A stretch of DNA of 64,000 nt from Methanolobus sp. WCC4. GTDB taxonomy: Archaea > Halobacteriota > Methanosarcinia > Methanosarcinales > Methanosarcinaceae. The DNA is taken from positions 434,001 through 498,000 of the forward strand of contig NZ_CP150629.1 in assembly GCF_038022665.1 (NCBI RefSeq). Direction: 5' to 3'. A program made the position numbers and the translations under genes. Below, one piece after another: positions 34,205 to 44,638 of this stretch (position 1 is the first letter of the stretch; each line of letters begins with the position of its first letter). The notes beneath the pieces were generated by a model. It was not told the origin of the DNA. It was given only the letters and a program-made list of their open reading frames with translations, and did no database searches.

Positions 34205-36007
34205 TCACTCATCTTCGATCACAGGCAGAAGTACATGTAGTTCGGCTCCCTTACCAGCCTCACTTTCAGCCCATATGGAACCACCATGTGCCTCAACGAT
34301 ACTCTTGCAAAGATACAGACCAAGACCATTTCCACCATAACGGCGGGTTAGAGAACCGTCTGCCTGATAGAACCTTTTGAAGATATGGGGCATCTCTTCT
34401 CCGGAAATGCCTATGCCAGTATCCTTTACAGTGACCCTGATCATTTTGTCTTCCATAGATGAACTGACAGTGATCATGCCATCAGAGGGCGTGAACTTAA
34501 AGGCATTCTCCAGTATGTGCGAGAATACCTGTTCAAGGTATGTTGAATTTCCACATATATACGGGAGTGAGGAATTGTATTCCCTGTGTAAAGACGGAGA
34601 CTCCTCACCTTTGAATGGATCTATCTCATCGATCACTCTGTCAAGAAGAGAGACTATATCTATAGAATCAAGATGGTACTGGATATTACCTGAGTGGATG
34701 TTCTGCATGTATAGAAGAGAGTCTATCAGTTTCTCTAGCCTGCTGGCGTTCTGCAGGATCATCCCCATACTTCTTTTCTGGTCCTCATCAAGAGTTCCGA
34801 GATGTCCTTCAAAAAGTAATTCACTATATCCTTTTATGGGTATGAGAGGGGTTTTCAGTTCATGGGTGATATTGGCCATGAACTCATCTTTCATCCTGTC
34901 AAGGGATTCGAGCTCTTTATTGGTTCGGGAAAGCTGTTCCGCATATGCTTTGATCTTAGCTTCGTTCTGTTTCCCCTGTATAAGTTTCCATGTTCCTTCC
35001 ATAAGGAGTGTGATCTGCCTTACGTCAGAACTATTATAATCAGCAGCCTTGTTCCCCACACCGGCAACCATGACGACCTTACCATTATCTAAAATGGGAA
35101 TTCCCAAATGTCGCAGGATATCTATATGACCTTCAGGTACCCCTCTTTTAAAATTAGTCGTATTGGCATAATCATTGGTGATAATGACTGTACGCTGTCT
35201 TATAGGTTCACCCCACAGACCCATTTCCTCAAAATGATATGTCTTAACCGGATCATCAATACTGCAGAGTTTCATGGAACCCTTTGACCAGGCATACATA
35301 TCTACAACAGAATCTTTCTCGCTCACAAAACCGACATAACCGATCTGGCTCTCTGTGAGTTCCACTGCCTTTTCAAGGACAAAATTCATGACATCATCTA
35401 CCGTGGAACCTGTGAACCTGTTCAGTTCAAGGAGGGCCTCAAGTCTCAGTTCATCAAGGAGAAGAGCCTTTTCTGCACATTTCATCTCAGTTATATCCTT
35501 GAGAATGATAATAGTACGGTCACTGGATATTTTAGTAGAATTTAATTCGATGTCCTTTACAGAACCATCCTTACATTGGATTATCCATTCACCGGGATCG
35601 GCAACTGAGCCGTCGTCATCAGACTTATCACCAATGCCCCATAAACAAAATGCATTCTTCTTACATTCCACATCAGGACAGGAGAGCTTCCATAACTCTT
35701 CCATGGAAGGAATGTCTTCAAGTGTGTAACCAAATATCTCTGTGAACTTATGGTTCATATAAACAGGTTCATAGTTTCCATCCAGGATCAATAATGATAA
35801 CGAAGAATATTCCACAGCCTTCCTGAAAAGCAATTCATTCTCCTCTGTTTCTTTCCGGAATAGTTCTAATTCGGTGATATCAGCAGTGATAAAACTGACA
35901 TTTGAGAACACAAAAGCTGACAAAGAAGAGATGAACTTTTTAGTATCCGTTCTTATTCTATGCGGAATGAATGATAACGGATCGTTCCAAAAAAAGACCT
36001 TTCGCAT
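34205..36007 (-). CDS. Sensor histidine kinase (PAS-GAF-HisKA-HATPase)
   Basis: 600 residues, cytoplasmic by sequence. A PAS domain (about 70-185, AVEYSSLSLLILDGNYEPVYMN) is followed by a GAF domain (about 200-350, QIGYVGFVSEKDSVVDMYAW), the phosphoacceptor helix NITHELKTPLIPIKGYSELL, and an ATPase with DTGIGISGEEMPHIFKRF and GGNGLGLYLCKS. GGAAGGGAAT sits just before the chosen ATG. The frame extends 53 codons upstream but those residues look non-coding. No response regulator is adjacent, common for methanogen kinases. Confidence 0.9.
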   Translation of the reverse strand: MRKVFFWNDPLSFIPHRIRTDTKKFISSLSAFVFSNVSFITADITELELFRKETEENELLFRKAVEYSSLSLLILDGNYEPVYMNHKFTEIFGYTLEDIPSMEELWKLSCPDVECKKNAFCLWGIGDKSDDDGSVADPGEWIIQCKDGSVKDIELNSTKISSDRTIIILKDITEMKCAEKALLLDELRLEALLELNRFTGSTVDDVMNFVLEKAVELTESQIGYVGFVSEKDSVVDMYAWSKGSMKLCSIDDPVKTYHFEEMGLWGEPIRQRTVIITNDYANTTNFKRGVPEGHIDILRHLGIPILDNGKVVMVAGVGNKAADYNSSDVRQITLLMEGTWKLIQGKQNEAKIKAYAEQLSRTNKELESLDRMKDEFMANITHELKTPLIPIKGYSELLFEGHLGTLDEDQKRSMGMILQNASRLEKLIDSLLYMQNIHSGNIQYHLDSIDIVSLLDRVIDEIDPFKGEESPSLHREYNSSLPYICGNSTYLEQVFSHILENAFKFTPSDGMITVSSSMEDKMIRVTVKDTGIGISGEEMPHIFKRFYQADGSLTRRYGGNGLGLYLCKSIVEAHGGSIWAESEAGKGAELHVLLPVIEDE

Positions 36008-36217
36008 ATTCCCTTCCTGAAACCTGTACCAGTGATAACAACAAACAAGCACACAGAACCGTCTTTTGATCCAGTGAGTTGTATATACAATAACATAGTT
36101 CCAGAACATCAAATAAATAATTTTCCAGAATCCGGCCCTATAAACAATTTCCGAAGAAATATACAATGACTGATCGAGATATACTTATATAGATGTGCAA
36201 ACAATGCCTATTTAGTC

Positions 36218-37186
36218 ATGACAAAAGAGATCCTTATACATCAGATAATTGATGTATTACAGCAAGCAGGCTTCATTGTATCCAAGAGATGCAATATTCG
36301 ACCCAGGAGCTTTGATCTTGCAGCAAGGAAAGGCGAAACACTCCTTTTTTGTAAAGTATTGTTCAACATAGACGGCCTGAACGAAGAAACTGCAAGGGAG
36401 ATGAAGAGCCTTGCAAGGTACCTTGGAGGGACTGCAATGCTCATTGGTGCAAAGACCCGCGACCAGATGCTTGAAGATAGTGTCGTATATATGCGCTATG
36501 ACATCCCTGCGGTCAACGTCCAGACCCTATATGATTATTTTGTAGAGGATGTACCGCCTCTCGTCTCAGCCGCTCCCGGCGGGCTTTATGTATCCATTGA
36601 CGGAGATGTGCTCAAAGAAGCACGTAAAAGAACAGCAATGTCACTGGGAGCACTTGCAAGTGAACTGGGAGTATCCAGAAGGACCATTAGCAAGTATGAG
36701 GAAGGTGGCATGGATGCATCTATCGATGTGGTCCTCCAGCTTGAGGAACTGCTGGATGTTGCACTGGCAAGGTCCATAGACATTCTTCGTTGCTTTGAGG
36801 AAAAGGCAAATGTGGAAGTACCGAAGGAGAATAACACGGATACACAACCTGATGATGGCATACTCGGTATGCTCTATTCACTGGGATACCAGGTGATGTC
36901 AACGAATCAGGCACCTTTCAAGGCAATCTCAAAGGATACATCCGACACACTTCTCACAGGGGTCAGCACCTACAGCAGTGCAATGATCAAGCGTGCAGAC
37001 CTCATGAGCAGCATATCCTGTGTAACCCGGACAAAATCGGTATTCATTATCAACGGGCAGATCAAATCAGAGACAGTTGAGAATACGATCCTTATCGAAA
37101 AAGCAGAGCTTGACAAGCTGGCAGGCGCTGAAGAACTGGCAGAGCTGATCGATGAGAGGACCAAGAAACACAACATCAATATATAG
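36218..37186 (+). CDS. HTH transcriptional regulator with nuclease-fold N-terminus
   Basis: 322 residues, an archaeal family annotated as putative HTH-type regulator. Residues about 1-115 form an Mrr-like fold (LIHQIIDVLQQAGFIVSKRC, FDLAARKGETLLFCKVLF) probably without catalysis. Residues about 128-185 are a Cro/C1-type HTH (LKEARKRTAMSLGALASELGVSRRTISKYEEGG). The C-terminal domain (about 210-322) is a further conserved module. Targets are unknown. A TATA element at 36186-36192 lies about 29 bases before the ATG, suggesting a short or no leader. Confidence 0.83.
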   Translation: MTKEILIHQIIDVLQQAGFIVSKRCNIRPRSFDLAARKGETLLFCKVLFNIDGLNEETAREMKSLARYLGGTAMLIGAKTRDQMLEDSVVYMRYDIPAVNVQTLYDYFVEDVPPLVSAAPGGLYVSIDGDVLKEARKRTAMSLGALASELGVSRRTISKYEEGGMDASIDVVLQLEELLDVALARSIDILRCFEEKANVEVPKENNTDTQPDDGILGMLYSLGYQVMSTNQAPFKAISKDTSDTLLTGVSTYSSAMIKRADLMSSISCVTRTKSVFIINGQIKSETVENTILIEKAELDKLAGAEELAELIDERTKKHNINI

Positions 37187-37241
37187 ATATGATACCCAGA
37201 TCCAAAACGCTAATATATAGAGATCCCTTTTAGAACTAACA

Positions 37242-37850
37242 ATGACCACCAACATCGCAGTACTTGTTTCAGGAAGAGGATCGAACCTCCAGTCCATAAT
37301 CGACAATATAGAGAACGGATGCATTGAGAATGCAAATATATCCGTTGTCATAAGCGATGTTGAAGATGCCTATGCACTTGAACGTGCACGCAAACACGGC
37401 ATAACCGATGTTTTCGTCGACCCTTCTGACTACTCCAATAAGCAGGAATTCGAGAAAGAGATACTCGAGGTCCTGAAAGACAACGATACCGACCTGATAC
37501 TCCTTGCAGGCTATATGCGTCTTGTGGGAAAGGACCTGATATCAGCATACCGCAACAGGATAATAAATATCCACCCTGCACTGCTCCCATCCTTTAAAGG
37601 ACTTCATGCCCAGCAGCAGGCTTTTGATTATGGTGTGAAGGTAAGCGGATGTACCGTTCACTTCGTAGATGAAGGAATGGATACAGGACCCATAATAATA
37701 CAGAGATCGGTACCTGTCCTTGAGGGAGATACAGCCGATGACCTTGCAGCGCGCATACTGGAACAGGAGCACAAGGCATACCCTGAAGCTGTCAGGCTTT
37801 TCGTAGAGGGTAAGCTTAAAGTGGAAGGTCGGATAGTAGTACACACGTAA
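37242..37850 (+). CDS. purN: Phosphoribosylglycinamide formyltransferase
   Basis: Transfers formyl from 10-formyl-tetrahydrofolate to GAR in purine synthesis. 202 residues with the start VLVSGRGSNLQSIID and the catalytic block NIHPALLPSFKGLHAQQQAFDYGV...GCTVHFVDEGMDTGP, where the Asn, His and Asp are present. A folate-type formyl donor fits the glyA and folD genes just downstream. A TATA element lies at about 37211-37217. Confidence 0.95.
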   Translation: MTTNIAVLVSGRGSNLQSIIDNIENGCIENANISVVISDVEDAYALERARKHGITDVFVDPSDYSNKQEFEKEILEVLKDNDTDLILLAGYMRLVGKDLISAYRNRIINIHPALLPSFKGLHAQQQAFDYGVKVSGCTVHFVDEGMDTGPIIIQRSVPVLEGDTADDLAARILEQEHKAYPEAVRLFVEGKLKVEGRIVVHT

Positions 37851-37956
37851 ATTAGCATATTAAGCACATATAACATACTTACATATTCAACCGCATAATT
37901 CCCTGCACGTCAGGAATCCCATTAAATATCGATATTGAATCTAACAGTTGGTAACT

Positions 37957-39192
37957 ATGTCTTACGTCTCAGAAATTGACCCGGATATTGCAGAAGCCTT
38001 AAGGCTTGAAGCGAACCGTCAGGATTACAAATTGAACCTGATAGCATCAGAGAACTATACAAGCCGTGCCGTTATGGAAGCACAGGGCTCTGTAATGACG
38101 AACAAGTATGCTGAAGGATACTCAGGAAAGCGCTATTATGGCGGTTGCGAATTCGTTGATATCGCAGAGGACCTTGCCATAGAAAGAGCAAAGGAGATCT
38201 TCGGTGCAGAGCATGTGAACGTCCAGCCACACTCAGGTTCCGGTGCCAACATGGCATGTTATTTCTCAGTCCTCAAACCAGGGGACACCATCATGTCAAT
38301 GGACCTCACACACGGTGGACACCTTTCACACGGAAGCCCTGTGAACTTCGCAGGACAGCTCTATAATATAGTACCATACGGTGTTGACAAAGAGACAGAA
38401 GCACTCGACTATGATGCACTCATGACCATGGCAAAGGAGAAAAAGCCACAGATGATCGTCTGCGGTGCCTCTGCATACTCAAGGACGCTTGACTTCAAGG
38501 CGTTCAGGGACATAGCTGATGAGGTAGGAGCATACCTGCTCGCAGATATCGCACACATTGCAGGTCTTGTAGCTGCAGGTGCACACCCAAGTCCTGTGCC
38601 TTACGCTGATTTTGTCACAACCACAACCCACAAGACCCTCAGAGGTCCAAGGGGTGGAATGTCAATGTGCAGGGAAGAATATGCAAAGGATTTGAACAAG
38701 TCCGTATTCCCTGGACTTCAGGGAGGACCGCTCATGCATGTGATAGCTGCAAAGGCCGTTGCGTTCAAGGAAGCACTTGGAGAGCCGTTCAAGGCAGACC
38801 AGTTCCAGACCGTTAAGAACGCAGATGTCCTTGCAAAGGAACTCCAGGACAGGGAATTCGATATCGTCTCCGGCGGCACTGACAACCACGTTATGCTTAT
38901 CAACCTCAACAAGTTCGACATGACCGGAAAGGAAGCTGAAGCAGGAATGAGCAAGGCAGGAATCGTACTCAACAAGAATACCATCCCATTCGAGACAAGA
39001 AGTCCGTTCATCACAAGCGGAATAAGGATCGGTACTCCTGCTGTAGCAACAAGGGGAATGAAGGAAGATCAGATGAAGGAGATTGCAGGCTACATTGCAG
39101 AGGTCATAGGCAACCTCGATAACGACACGGTCCTTCACGGCATCAACTCCGATGTTGAGCAGCTTTGCAGCGGATTCCCGGTGTACAAGTAA
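37957..39192 (+). CDS. glyA: Serine hydroxymethyltransferase
   Basis: Interconverts serine and glycine with transfer of a C1 unit to tetrahydrofolate (or a pterin analog). 411 residues with [41 protein letters not shown] and the PLP lysine motif [17 protein letters not shown] 37957 follows GGTAACT; an in-frame TTG at 37948 is less likely. folD follows 48 bases later, so one operon is likely. Confidence 0.96.
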   Translation: MSYVSEIDPDIAEALRLEANRQDYKLNLIASENYTSRAVMEAQGSVMTNKYAEGYSGKRYYGGCEFVDIAEDLAIERAKEIFGAEHVNVQPHSGSGANMACYFSVLKPGDTIMSMDLTHGGHLSHGSPVNFAGQLYNIVPYGVDKETEALDYDALMTMAKEKKPQMIVCGASAYSRTLDFKAFRDIADEVGAYLLADIAHIAGLVAAGAHPSPVPYADFVTTTTHKTLRGPRGGMSMCREEYAKDLNKSVFPGLQGGPLMHVIAAKAVAFKEALGEPFKADQFQTVKNADVLAKELQDREFDIVSGGTDNHVMLINLNKFDMTGKEAEAGMSKAGIVLNKNTIPFETRSPFITSGIRIGTPAVATRGMKEDQMKEIAGYIAEVIGNLDNDTVLHGINSDVEQLCSGFPVYK

Positions 39193-39240
39193 TAATCAAG
39201 TGAGATCTGTCCTGTAAAGGAAAATACACAGGTGTTTGCA

Positions 39241-40101
39241 ATGGCAGAAGAGAACTACGATTCCAGGAAAATAGATGGGAGAAGCCTGTCAAAGAAAGTG
39301 GAAGAGCAGGTAAAGCAGGAAGTTGACGAGCTGAAGGTAGAGAATGGAATCACTCCCGGACTTGCAACCATACTTGTCGGCGAGGACCCTGCATCCAAGA
39401 TGTATGTACGCCTCAAGCATAAGGCATGCGAGAGGGTCGGCATACATGCAGAGGACCACAATATGCCTGAGACCACCACACAGGAAGAACTCATGCAGCG
39501 TATCCGGGAATTGAACGCCAGGGAGGACATACATGGGATCCTCCTGCAGTTACCTCTTCCAGGGCACCTTGATGATAAGACCGCAATGCTTGCCATCGAC
39601 CCTGCAAAGGATGCCGATGGTTTCCACCCATGTAACATGGGTAAGCTCCTGATCGGGGAGGAAGGTCTTGTGCCATGTACCCCGAAAGGCGTCATCAGGG
39701 CACTTGAAGAATACGAGGTGAGCATTCAGGGCAAGCATGCAGTAATTATAGGACACAGCAACGTTGTGGGCAAACCAATGGCTGCAATGCTCATAAACAG
39801 GAATGCCACAGTTTCCGTATGTCACGTATTCACCGACGACCTGAAGAAGTTCACACTGGATGCCGATATCCTTGTTGTTGGTACCGGTGTCAAGCACCTT
39901 ATCAAAGCAGATATGGTAAAGGAAGGTGCGGTTATCTTTGATGTAGGTATCACCGAAGAGGAAGGAAAGGTCTACGGTGACGTTGATTTTGATAATGTTG
40001 TGAAGAAGGCTTCACTCATAACCCCGGTTCCCGGAGGCGTTGGTCCTATGACCATTGCTATCCTCATGGAACATGTGCTTATAGCAGCTAAGAACAGCTG
40101 A
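39241..40101 (+). CDS. folD: Methylene-tetrahydrofolate dehydrogenase/cyclohydrolase
   Basis: Oxidises methylene-H4F to methenyl-H4F and hydrolyses it to 10-formyl-H4F. 286 residues with [27 protein letters not shown] (catalytic Lys in the YVxxK-type region), [10 protein letters not shown], and the NADP fold [15 protein letters not shown]. GlyA, FolD and PurN together give a complete route from serine to purine formylation. ATG 39241 follows AGGTG; a GTG at 39232 is an alternative. Confidence 0.96.
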   Translation: MAEENYDSRKIDGRSLSKKVEEQVKQEVDELKVENGITPGLATILVGEDPASKMYVRLKHKACERVGIHAEDHNMPETTTQEELMQRIRELNAREDIHGILLQLPLPGHLDDKTAMLAIDPAKDADGFHPCNMGKLLIGEEGLVPCTPKGVIRALEEYEVSIQGKHAVIIGHSNVVGKPMAAMLINRNATVSVCHVFTDDLKKFTLDADILVVGTGVKHLIKADMVKEGAVIFDVGITEEEGKVYGDVDFDNVVKKASLITPVPGGVGPMTIAILMEHVLIAAKNS

Positions 40102-40200
40102 TAAGCACACTTATATTTTATAAATTGAATACTATTTTGTCCGAATTCTACTGTTATTTCGGGCCTATCTAACCCTGAATTAATACCACCTGGTTGAACA

Positions 40201-41436
40201 ATGGTTGTTGATGTTGATATATACGGCTTGAAGGTTGGTGACGAACACCCCGTAAGACTCATGGGTGTCATAAACCTGAGCAAGGAATCCTTTTACAAGG
40301 GTTCGGTTGTTAGTAACGATTCTCTCCTTGATGTAGCACAAAAGATGGTAGACGATGGTGCCACCATACTTGACATAGGTGCCAGGTCCACATGGCCTCT
40401 TGCAAGTCCTGTCATTGGCGAAGAAGAGGAATTAAGCCGTATGGTCCCTGCACTGGATATCCTGAAGGACAATGTCGATGCACTCATTTCCGTAGACACT
40501 GTTTATGCCAGTGTTGCAAAGGAATCACTTAAGCACGGTGCTGATATCATCAACGATGTCTCAGGTTTCACAACCAACCCTGAGATGATGGACATAGTTG
40601 CAGAATACGATTGTCCTGCTGTTGTCATGGCATCAGAGGAAGTCCCCGGTGACCCCATAGGCATGGACGCTATCATGCAGTCCCTTGCAGATATCATCAG
40701 CAAGGCCGATGCCAGAGGAATAGATACTGACAAACTTATCCTTGACCCTGCTATAGGGAAATGGATTCCTGAGAAGGACCCAATCTTTGATTTTGAGACG
40801 ATCGACCAGTTCGAGAGCCTGAAGGTATTCGAAAGACCGATACTTGCAGCAGTATCAAGAAAATCGTGTATCGATGCTGTGCTTCACAAACCAGCAGATG
40901 AAAGGCTATATGGAAGCCTTGCTGCAACTGCCATCGTGGTGCATAAGGGTGCCCACATCATAAGGACACATGATATCCCTGAGACAAAGGATGTCGTTGA
41001 GGTTGCTGCTGCCATGAGGAAGAGACAGCCATTCGTAAAGGATGGTGACTTCGAGGTCACTGTCACAGACATAGTTCACCCGGATGATGCGGAGTACCTT
41101 ATGAAAAGCATGGGTGTCACAGGCACCGGTGCAAAGGTCATGAAGAACAAGACCGTGAGCAAAGTGGTACGCGTGAACAATATCACCACCACCGAGGCAC
41201 TGATAATCAAACAGGAGATACTGGCAAGGGGCGGGGATGCAGCCCTTGAGCGCGATGCAGTATCCCACGAAACAGAGAAGACGGATGTACTCATAATAGG
41301 TACTGTATTACAATTCGAGAAACTGGTATACAAGCTCTCGTTCCAGGCGCGCAATCTCCCACTCATTGCGGAGATGATAGCAGAGGCCCTTGAGAATGAT
41401 ATGGACGTGGAGCATGGCTACCTGAGGGAACTATGA
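40201..41436 (+). CDS. Dihydropteroate synthase-related pterin-binding protein
   Basis: 411 residues. Residues about 15-275 form a DHPS-like TIM barrel with LMGVINLSKESFYKG, GATILDIGARSTWP, ISVDTVYASVAKESLKHGADIINDVSG, and a modified phosphate region (LDPAIGKWIPEKD). Residues about 285-411 are an extra domain (DFEVTVTDIVHPDDAEYLMK...GTVLQFEKLVYKLSF) not found in bacterial DHPS. It may join a pterin to an arylamine or simply bind a methyl-pterin. It overlaps metV by four bases (ATGA), so both are made together. Confidence 0.82.
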   Translation: MVVDVDIYGLKVGDEHPVRLMGVINLSKESFYKGSVVSNDSLLDVAQKMVDDGATILDIGARSTWPLASPVIGEEEELSRMVPALDILKDNVDALISVDTVYASVAKESLKHGADIINDVSGFTTNPEMMDIVAEYDCPAVVMASEEVPGDPIGMDAIMQSLADIISKADARGIDTDKLILDPAIGKWIPEKDPIFDFETIDQFESLKVFERPILAAVSRKSCIDAVLHKPADERLYGSLAATAIVVHKGAHIIRTHDIPETKDVVEVAAAMRKRQPFVKDGDFEVTVTDIVHPDDAEYLMKSMGVTGTGAKVMKNKTVSKVVRVNNITTTEALIIKQEILARGGDAALERDAVSHETEKTDVLIIGTVLQFEKLVYKLSFQARNLPLIAEMIAEALENDMDVEHGYLREL

Positions 41437-42044
41437 TAATCTCGTCTGCAAAACCCTTTGAAGAAATACTTGAACTATTGAAGGATGAAGATGATATCTT
41501 CATCGTAGGCTGCAATGCCTGTGCCGCAAAACTGCATGTTGGCGGCGAGCCCGAAGTGCTTGAGATGGAAAAACGTCTTGAGGATGCAGGAAAGAATGTG
41601 GTCGGATGGGTGATCCCGAGTGCTGCCTGCAGTGTGGCCTCATTCGATTCACTTATTGAAAAGAACCCTGCTATAAAGGATGCAAAGGCAATCCTCGTGA
41701 TGGCCTGTGGCAGTGGTGTTTCCATTGTTTCCGGCGTTGCGGACGTACCCGTCTACCCCTCTAACAACACTGAATCACTTGGCGGTCGTTCTCGTGGAGA
41801 AGTTATCCCTGAACTCTGTGCCATGTGTGGGGATTGTACAGTTTACTATTTTGGCGGGATCTGTCCAAAAGGACAATGTCCGAAACAACTTCTGAACGGG
41901 CCATGTGGAGGAGCTATTGATGGGAAGTGTGAGGTAGACCCTGAAAAGGACTGCGTCTGGGAGCTTATCTACTGCAAGCTTGAGAAGAGTGGAAGGCTTG
42001 ACCTGCTGGAGAAGGTGTGGCCAGTAGAAGAAGTAACTGAATGA
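41433..42044 (+). CDS. metV: MetV-like methylene-tetrahydrofolate reductase subunit
   Basis: 203 residues, Cys-rich. The N-terminal half (FIVGCNACAAKLHVGGEPEV, WVIPSAACSVASFD, ILVMACGSGVS) and the C-terminal half (LCAMCGDCTVYYFGGICPKGQCPKQLLNGPCGG) match the MetV/methylene-H4F reductase C-terminal family, which binds Fe-S and zinc and partners MetF in acetogens. metF lies 1.7 kb downstream, separated by two membrane-protein genes. The pair would make methyl-H4F from methylene-H4F. Confidence 0.87.
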   Translation: MIISSAKPFEEILELLKDEDDIFIVGCNACAAKLHVGGEPEVLEMEKRLEDAGKNVVGWVIPSAACSVASFDSLIEKNPAIKDAKAILVMACGSGVSIVSGVADVPVYPSNNTESLGGRSRGEVIPELCAMCGDCTVYYFGGICPKGQCPKQLLNGPCGGAIDGKCEVDPEKDCVWELIYCKLEKSGRLDLLEKVWPVEEVTE

Positions 42045-42072
42045 ATGCATCAATGATAAGCTCACAGAGTCA

Positions 42073-42177
42073 GTGAAGAATTCGAAAACCAAAGACAAAC
42101 AGTTGCCTTCAGTGAGTTTTTTGAAATTATTGCTCATAGTACTCATGGTCTGTTTGTTAAGTGGAAGAAGAAGATAG
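42073..42177 (+). CDS. Possible small single-helix membrane peptide
   Basis: A 34-residue frame from GTG 42073 reads NSKTKDKQLPSV, then a hydrophobic run FLKLLLIVLMVCLLSG, then RRRR and stop. Charge flanking is membrane-protein-like. There is no clear ribosome binding site and the gap is otherwise empty, so this is a weak call. Confidence 0.2.
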   Translation: MKNSKTKDKQLPSVSFLKLLLIVLMVCLLSGRRR

Positions 42178-42324
42178 ACGTATTTCATATTTTATTTCTG
42201 CTATTTTTTGATCATACCAGACCGGACTTTGCTCAGTTGAAAGTTCTGGCCATAAAATATTAATAAATTGCTAAATATTTAGTAAATACTCTCACATAAA
42301 TATTGAGAGTTATATTGGAACCCA

Positions 42325-43068
42325 GTGTACCAACAAATACAAGGTCATGACGAACTCGTATCAAGTCCTGATATCATAGCCAGAGATTACATGGCCTTGT
42401 ACCCCCAAAACAATATCCTTACCAGCTATGCGTATGGAAATGCAAGGACAGATAAAATGGACATTGAGCACGAGTTCAAACAGAAGATGCATGTGGATGT
42501 CCTCTTTGATAGCAGCATGTTAAAAGTTCTTGGAGCTATGGTAGCAGCAACATTGATACTGTATATCCTGTGCTTCCAGTCACCCGAATGCAGGATACTT
42601 ATCTATCTCACCTGGTACGCGGGATTTATCGTTCTACTGCTGAAAGAGCGCACTGTTGTCGAGCTGACATCTCACATGATAATCGTCCACAGACCTCTTT
42701 TCCATCCTCTCATCATAGATAGACAGAACATAACAGATGTGCAGGTCAAAAAGAACACGAACTATCCATTCCGATGGGGACTGTACATGATCGCATTGAT
42801 CATTGCAGGATCCCTTGCTTATGACTCCTTCTACGACATCCTGTCCGGGATACATGGAAGGACTATAACAGGAGAGATACTTGTCATCCTATCAGAATCC
42901 ATCTTCGTTTTCCTGATAATAGTCGTCTTCATTGGAATGCGAAGAAAACTTCCACACCCCACTGTTCTGAGAATAGATACTGACAAACAATACTTCTTTT
43001 TCTATCCGAAGGAAACGGAAGAATTCAGAAAGAGGATCGAAGCACAGGATATGGTTCAACATGGATAA
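42325..43068 (+). CDS. Membrane protein with PH-like domain (first of a pair)
   Basis: 247 residues, function unknown. Two membrane helices near residues 70-108 (MVAATLILYILCF and YLTWYAGFIVLLL), a short domain (VVELTSHMIIVHRPLFHPLIIDRQNITDVQVKKN) resembling the bacterial PH-like fold, then two more helices (WGLYMIALIIAGSLAY and ILSESIFVFLIIVVF) and a soluble tail. The start is uncertain: GTG 42325 or ATG 42391. It overlaps the next gene by eight bases. Confidence 0.6.
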   Translation: MYQQIQGHDELVSSPDIIARDYMALYPQNNILTSYAYGNARTDKMDIEHEFKQKMHVDVLFDSSMLKVLGAMVAATLILYILCFQSPECRILIYLTWYAGFIVLLLKERTVVELTSHMIIVHRPLFHPLIIDRQNITDVQVKKNTNYPFRWGLYMIALIIAGSLAYDSFYDILSGIHGRTITGEILVILSESIFVFLIIVVFIGMRRKLPHPTVLRIDTDKQYFFFYPKETEEFRKRIEAQDMVQHG

Positions 43069-43681
43069 TATGGATAAAAATGAGAGCTTCAAAGCAAAAA
43101 TGAGTGTGGATATCATCGGTGATCTCAGACTACCCGCGATAATAATCGTTCCACTTATCTCACTGTTAGCTCTGATGGTTCTGGGTGTTGATACACTGAT
43201 ATTTGATATAGTTTACATATCCGTCTGGTATCTATGCCTCCTTGCAATCGTTCTACAGGATATTACCAACGTTGAAGTGGACAAAAGAACGATAACAGTT
43301 CATAGGTATCTTTTCAAACCTACGATAATAGAGAAAGAAGATATCAACACAATAAAAGGCAGGGATAATATCCCACGAAAGTACTATATATTCATCAATA
43401 TCTTCATGCTGGCTTGCTTAGCTCTTAATTTTTATTTTGCATATAATGGTATCGAGAGAGATCTACTGAGAAATATATCAATGGGAGAAACAATATTTTC
43501 AGTTCTTTCCCATTCCGTAATAGTAGTTTTTTGGTTCATTTTGTTCTTCAATGCAGAAAAGAGATTCAGGTATCCCGGATTTCTTGAGATCGGAACCAGC
43601 AACGATAAATTCAGATTCTATACGCATAAACCTGAAGAGCTTAAAAAAACTCTTATCGACCAGGCAAATACAATTAACTGA
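43061..43681 (+). CDS. Membrane protein with PH-like domain (paralog)
   Basis: 206 residues, same plan as the preceding protein: KMSVDIIGDL, two helices, NVEVDKRTITVHRYLFKPTIIEKEDINTI, two helices (YYIFINIFMLACLALNF and VLSHSVIVVFWFILFF) and a tail ending KFRFYTHKPEELKK. The two are clearly duplicated. They interrupt the metV-metF order. They may be unrelated to folate or may recruit the enzymes to the membrane. Neither possibility has support in the sequence itself. Confidence 0.65.
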   Translation: MDNMDKNESFKAKMSVDIIGDLRLPAIIIVPLISLLALMVLGVDTLIFDIVYISVWYLCLLAIVLQDITNVEVDKRTITVHRYLFKPTIIEKEDINTIKGRDNIPRKYYIFINIFMLACLALNFYFAYNGIERDLLRNISMGETIFSVLSHSVIVVFWFILFFNAEKRFRYPGFLEIGTSNDKFRFYTHKPEELKKTLIDQANTIN

Positions 43682-43753
43682 GGAAACTCCTGAAAGAAGA
43701 CTCGATCGCCTTCTGCGATGATCTTAAAACCCAGACATACATATAACTCCCAG

Positions 43754-44638
43754 ATGTCCGGTACCTTCAAAGACAAACTCCTATCTGACGATTTTCTAAT
43801 TACAGCAGAGGTCAGTCCCCCTAAAGGAACAGACCTCAGCGAAGCTATTTCTGATGCAGAGGTCACAAGAGGTTGGGTCGATGCACTCAATGTCACCGAC
43901 AACCAGCGGGCTGTAATGCGTATGAGTCCCCTTGCAGTTAGCAGGGCACTTATTGACGCAGGACATGAGGTAATTATGCAGCTCACTTGCAGGGACAGGA
44001 ACAGGCTTGCACTCCAGTCGGACCTTCTCGGAGCATATGCAATGGGCATCAGGAACATCTGTGTGATGACAGGGGACCATACCACAAAAGGCGACCATCC
44101 AAAAACAAAACCCGTCTATGACCTGGACTCGGTACAACTCCTCACGATAATCAAAAAAATGAAGGATGGCTACGACCTTGCAGGCAACCGGATAGATGAT
44201 GCGCCACAATTCACAGTGGGTGCGGTCACCAACACCGACCCATCAAGAACGGCGCAGATGATGAAGCTCAGGAAGAAGGTAAGATCGGGCCTTGATTTCA
44301 TACAGACCCAGGCAGTCTACAATATAACACAGTTCGAAGCTTTCATGGGATCTGCCAGTGATATCGATACACCGATAATTGCCGGAGTGATCCCTTTAAG
44401 ATCTGCCGGAATGGCACGCTTCATGAACCAGAACGTACCCGGTATCAACGTTCCCGATGAATTGATAGAACGGATGGAAAGTGCCGAAGATCCTATAGAT
44501 GAAGGCATGAAGATCAGCGCAGAGACCATCATACAATTGAAGGGTTTATGCCGGGGAATCCACCTTATGCCGATCGGCAAACATGACAATACACCGAAGA
44601 TACTCGAAATGGCTGGTATCAGGAAGAAAGAGCAATGA
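43754..44638 (+). CDS. metF: Methylene-tetrahydrofolate reductase
   Basis: 294 residues with ITAEVSPPKGTD at the N-terminus, DALNVTDNQRAVMRMSPLAVSRALIDAG, QLTCRDRNRLALQSDLLGAYAMGIRNICVMTGDH and DFIQTQAVYN. This is the MetF flavin TIM barrel. It makes 5-methyl-H4F, probably with MetV. ATG 43754 gives the usual N-terminus; ATG 43718 would add 12 residues. Its last four bases overlap the start of thiC. Confidence 0.92.
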   Translation: MSGTFKDKLLSDDFLITAEVSPPKGTDLSEAISDAEVTRGWVDALNVTDNQRAVMRMSPLAVSRALIDAGHEVIMQLTCRDRNRLALQSDLLGAYAMGIRNICVMTGDHTTKGDHPKTKPVYDLDSVQLLTIIKKMKDGYDLAGNRIDDAPQFTVGAVTNTDPSRTAQMMKLRKKVRSGLDFIQTQAVYNITQFEAFMGSASDIDTPIIAGVIPLRSAGMARFMNQNVPGINVPDELIERMESAEDPIDEGMKISAETIIQLKGLCRGIHLMPIGKHDNTPKILEMAGIRKKEQ

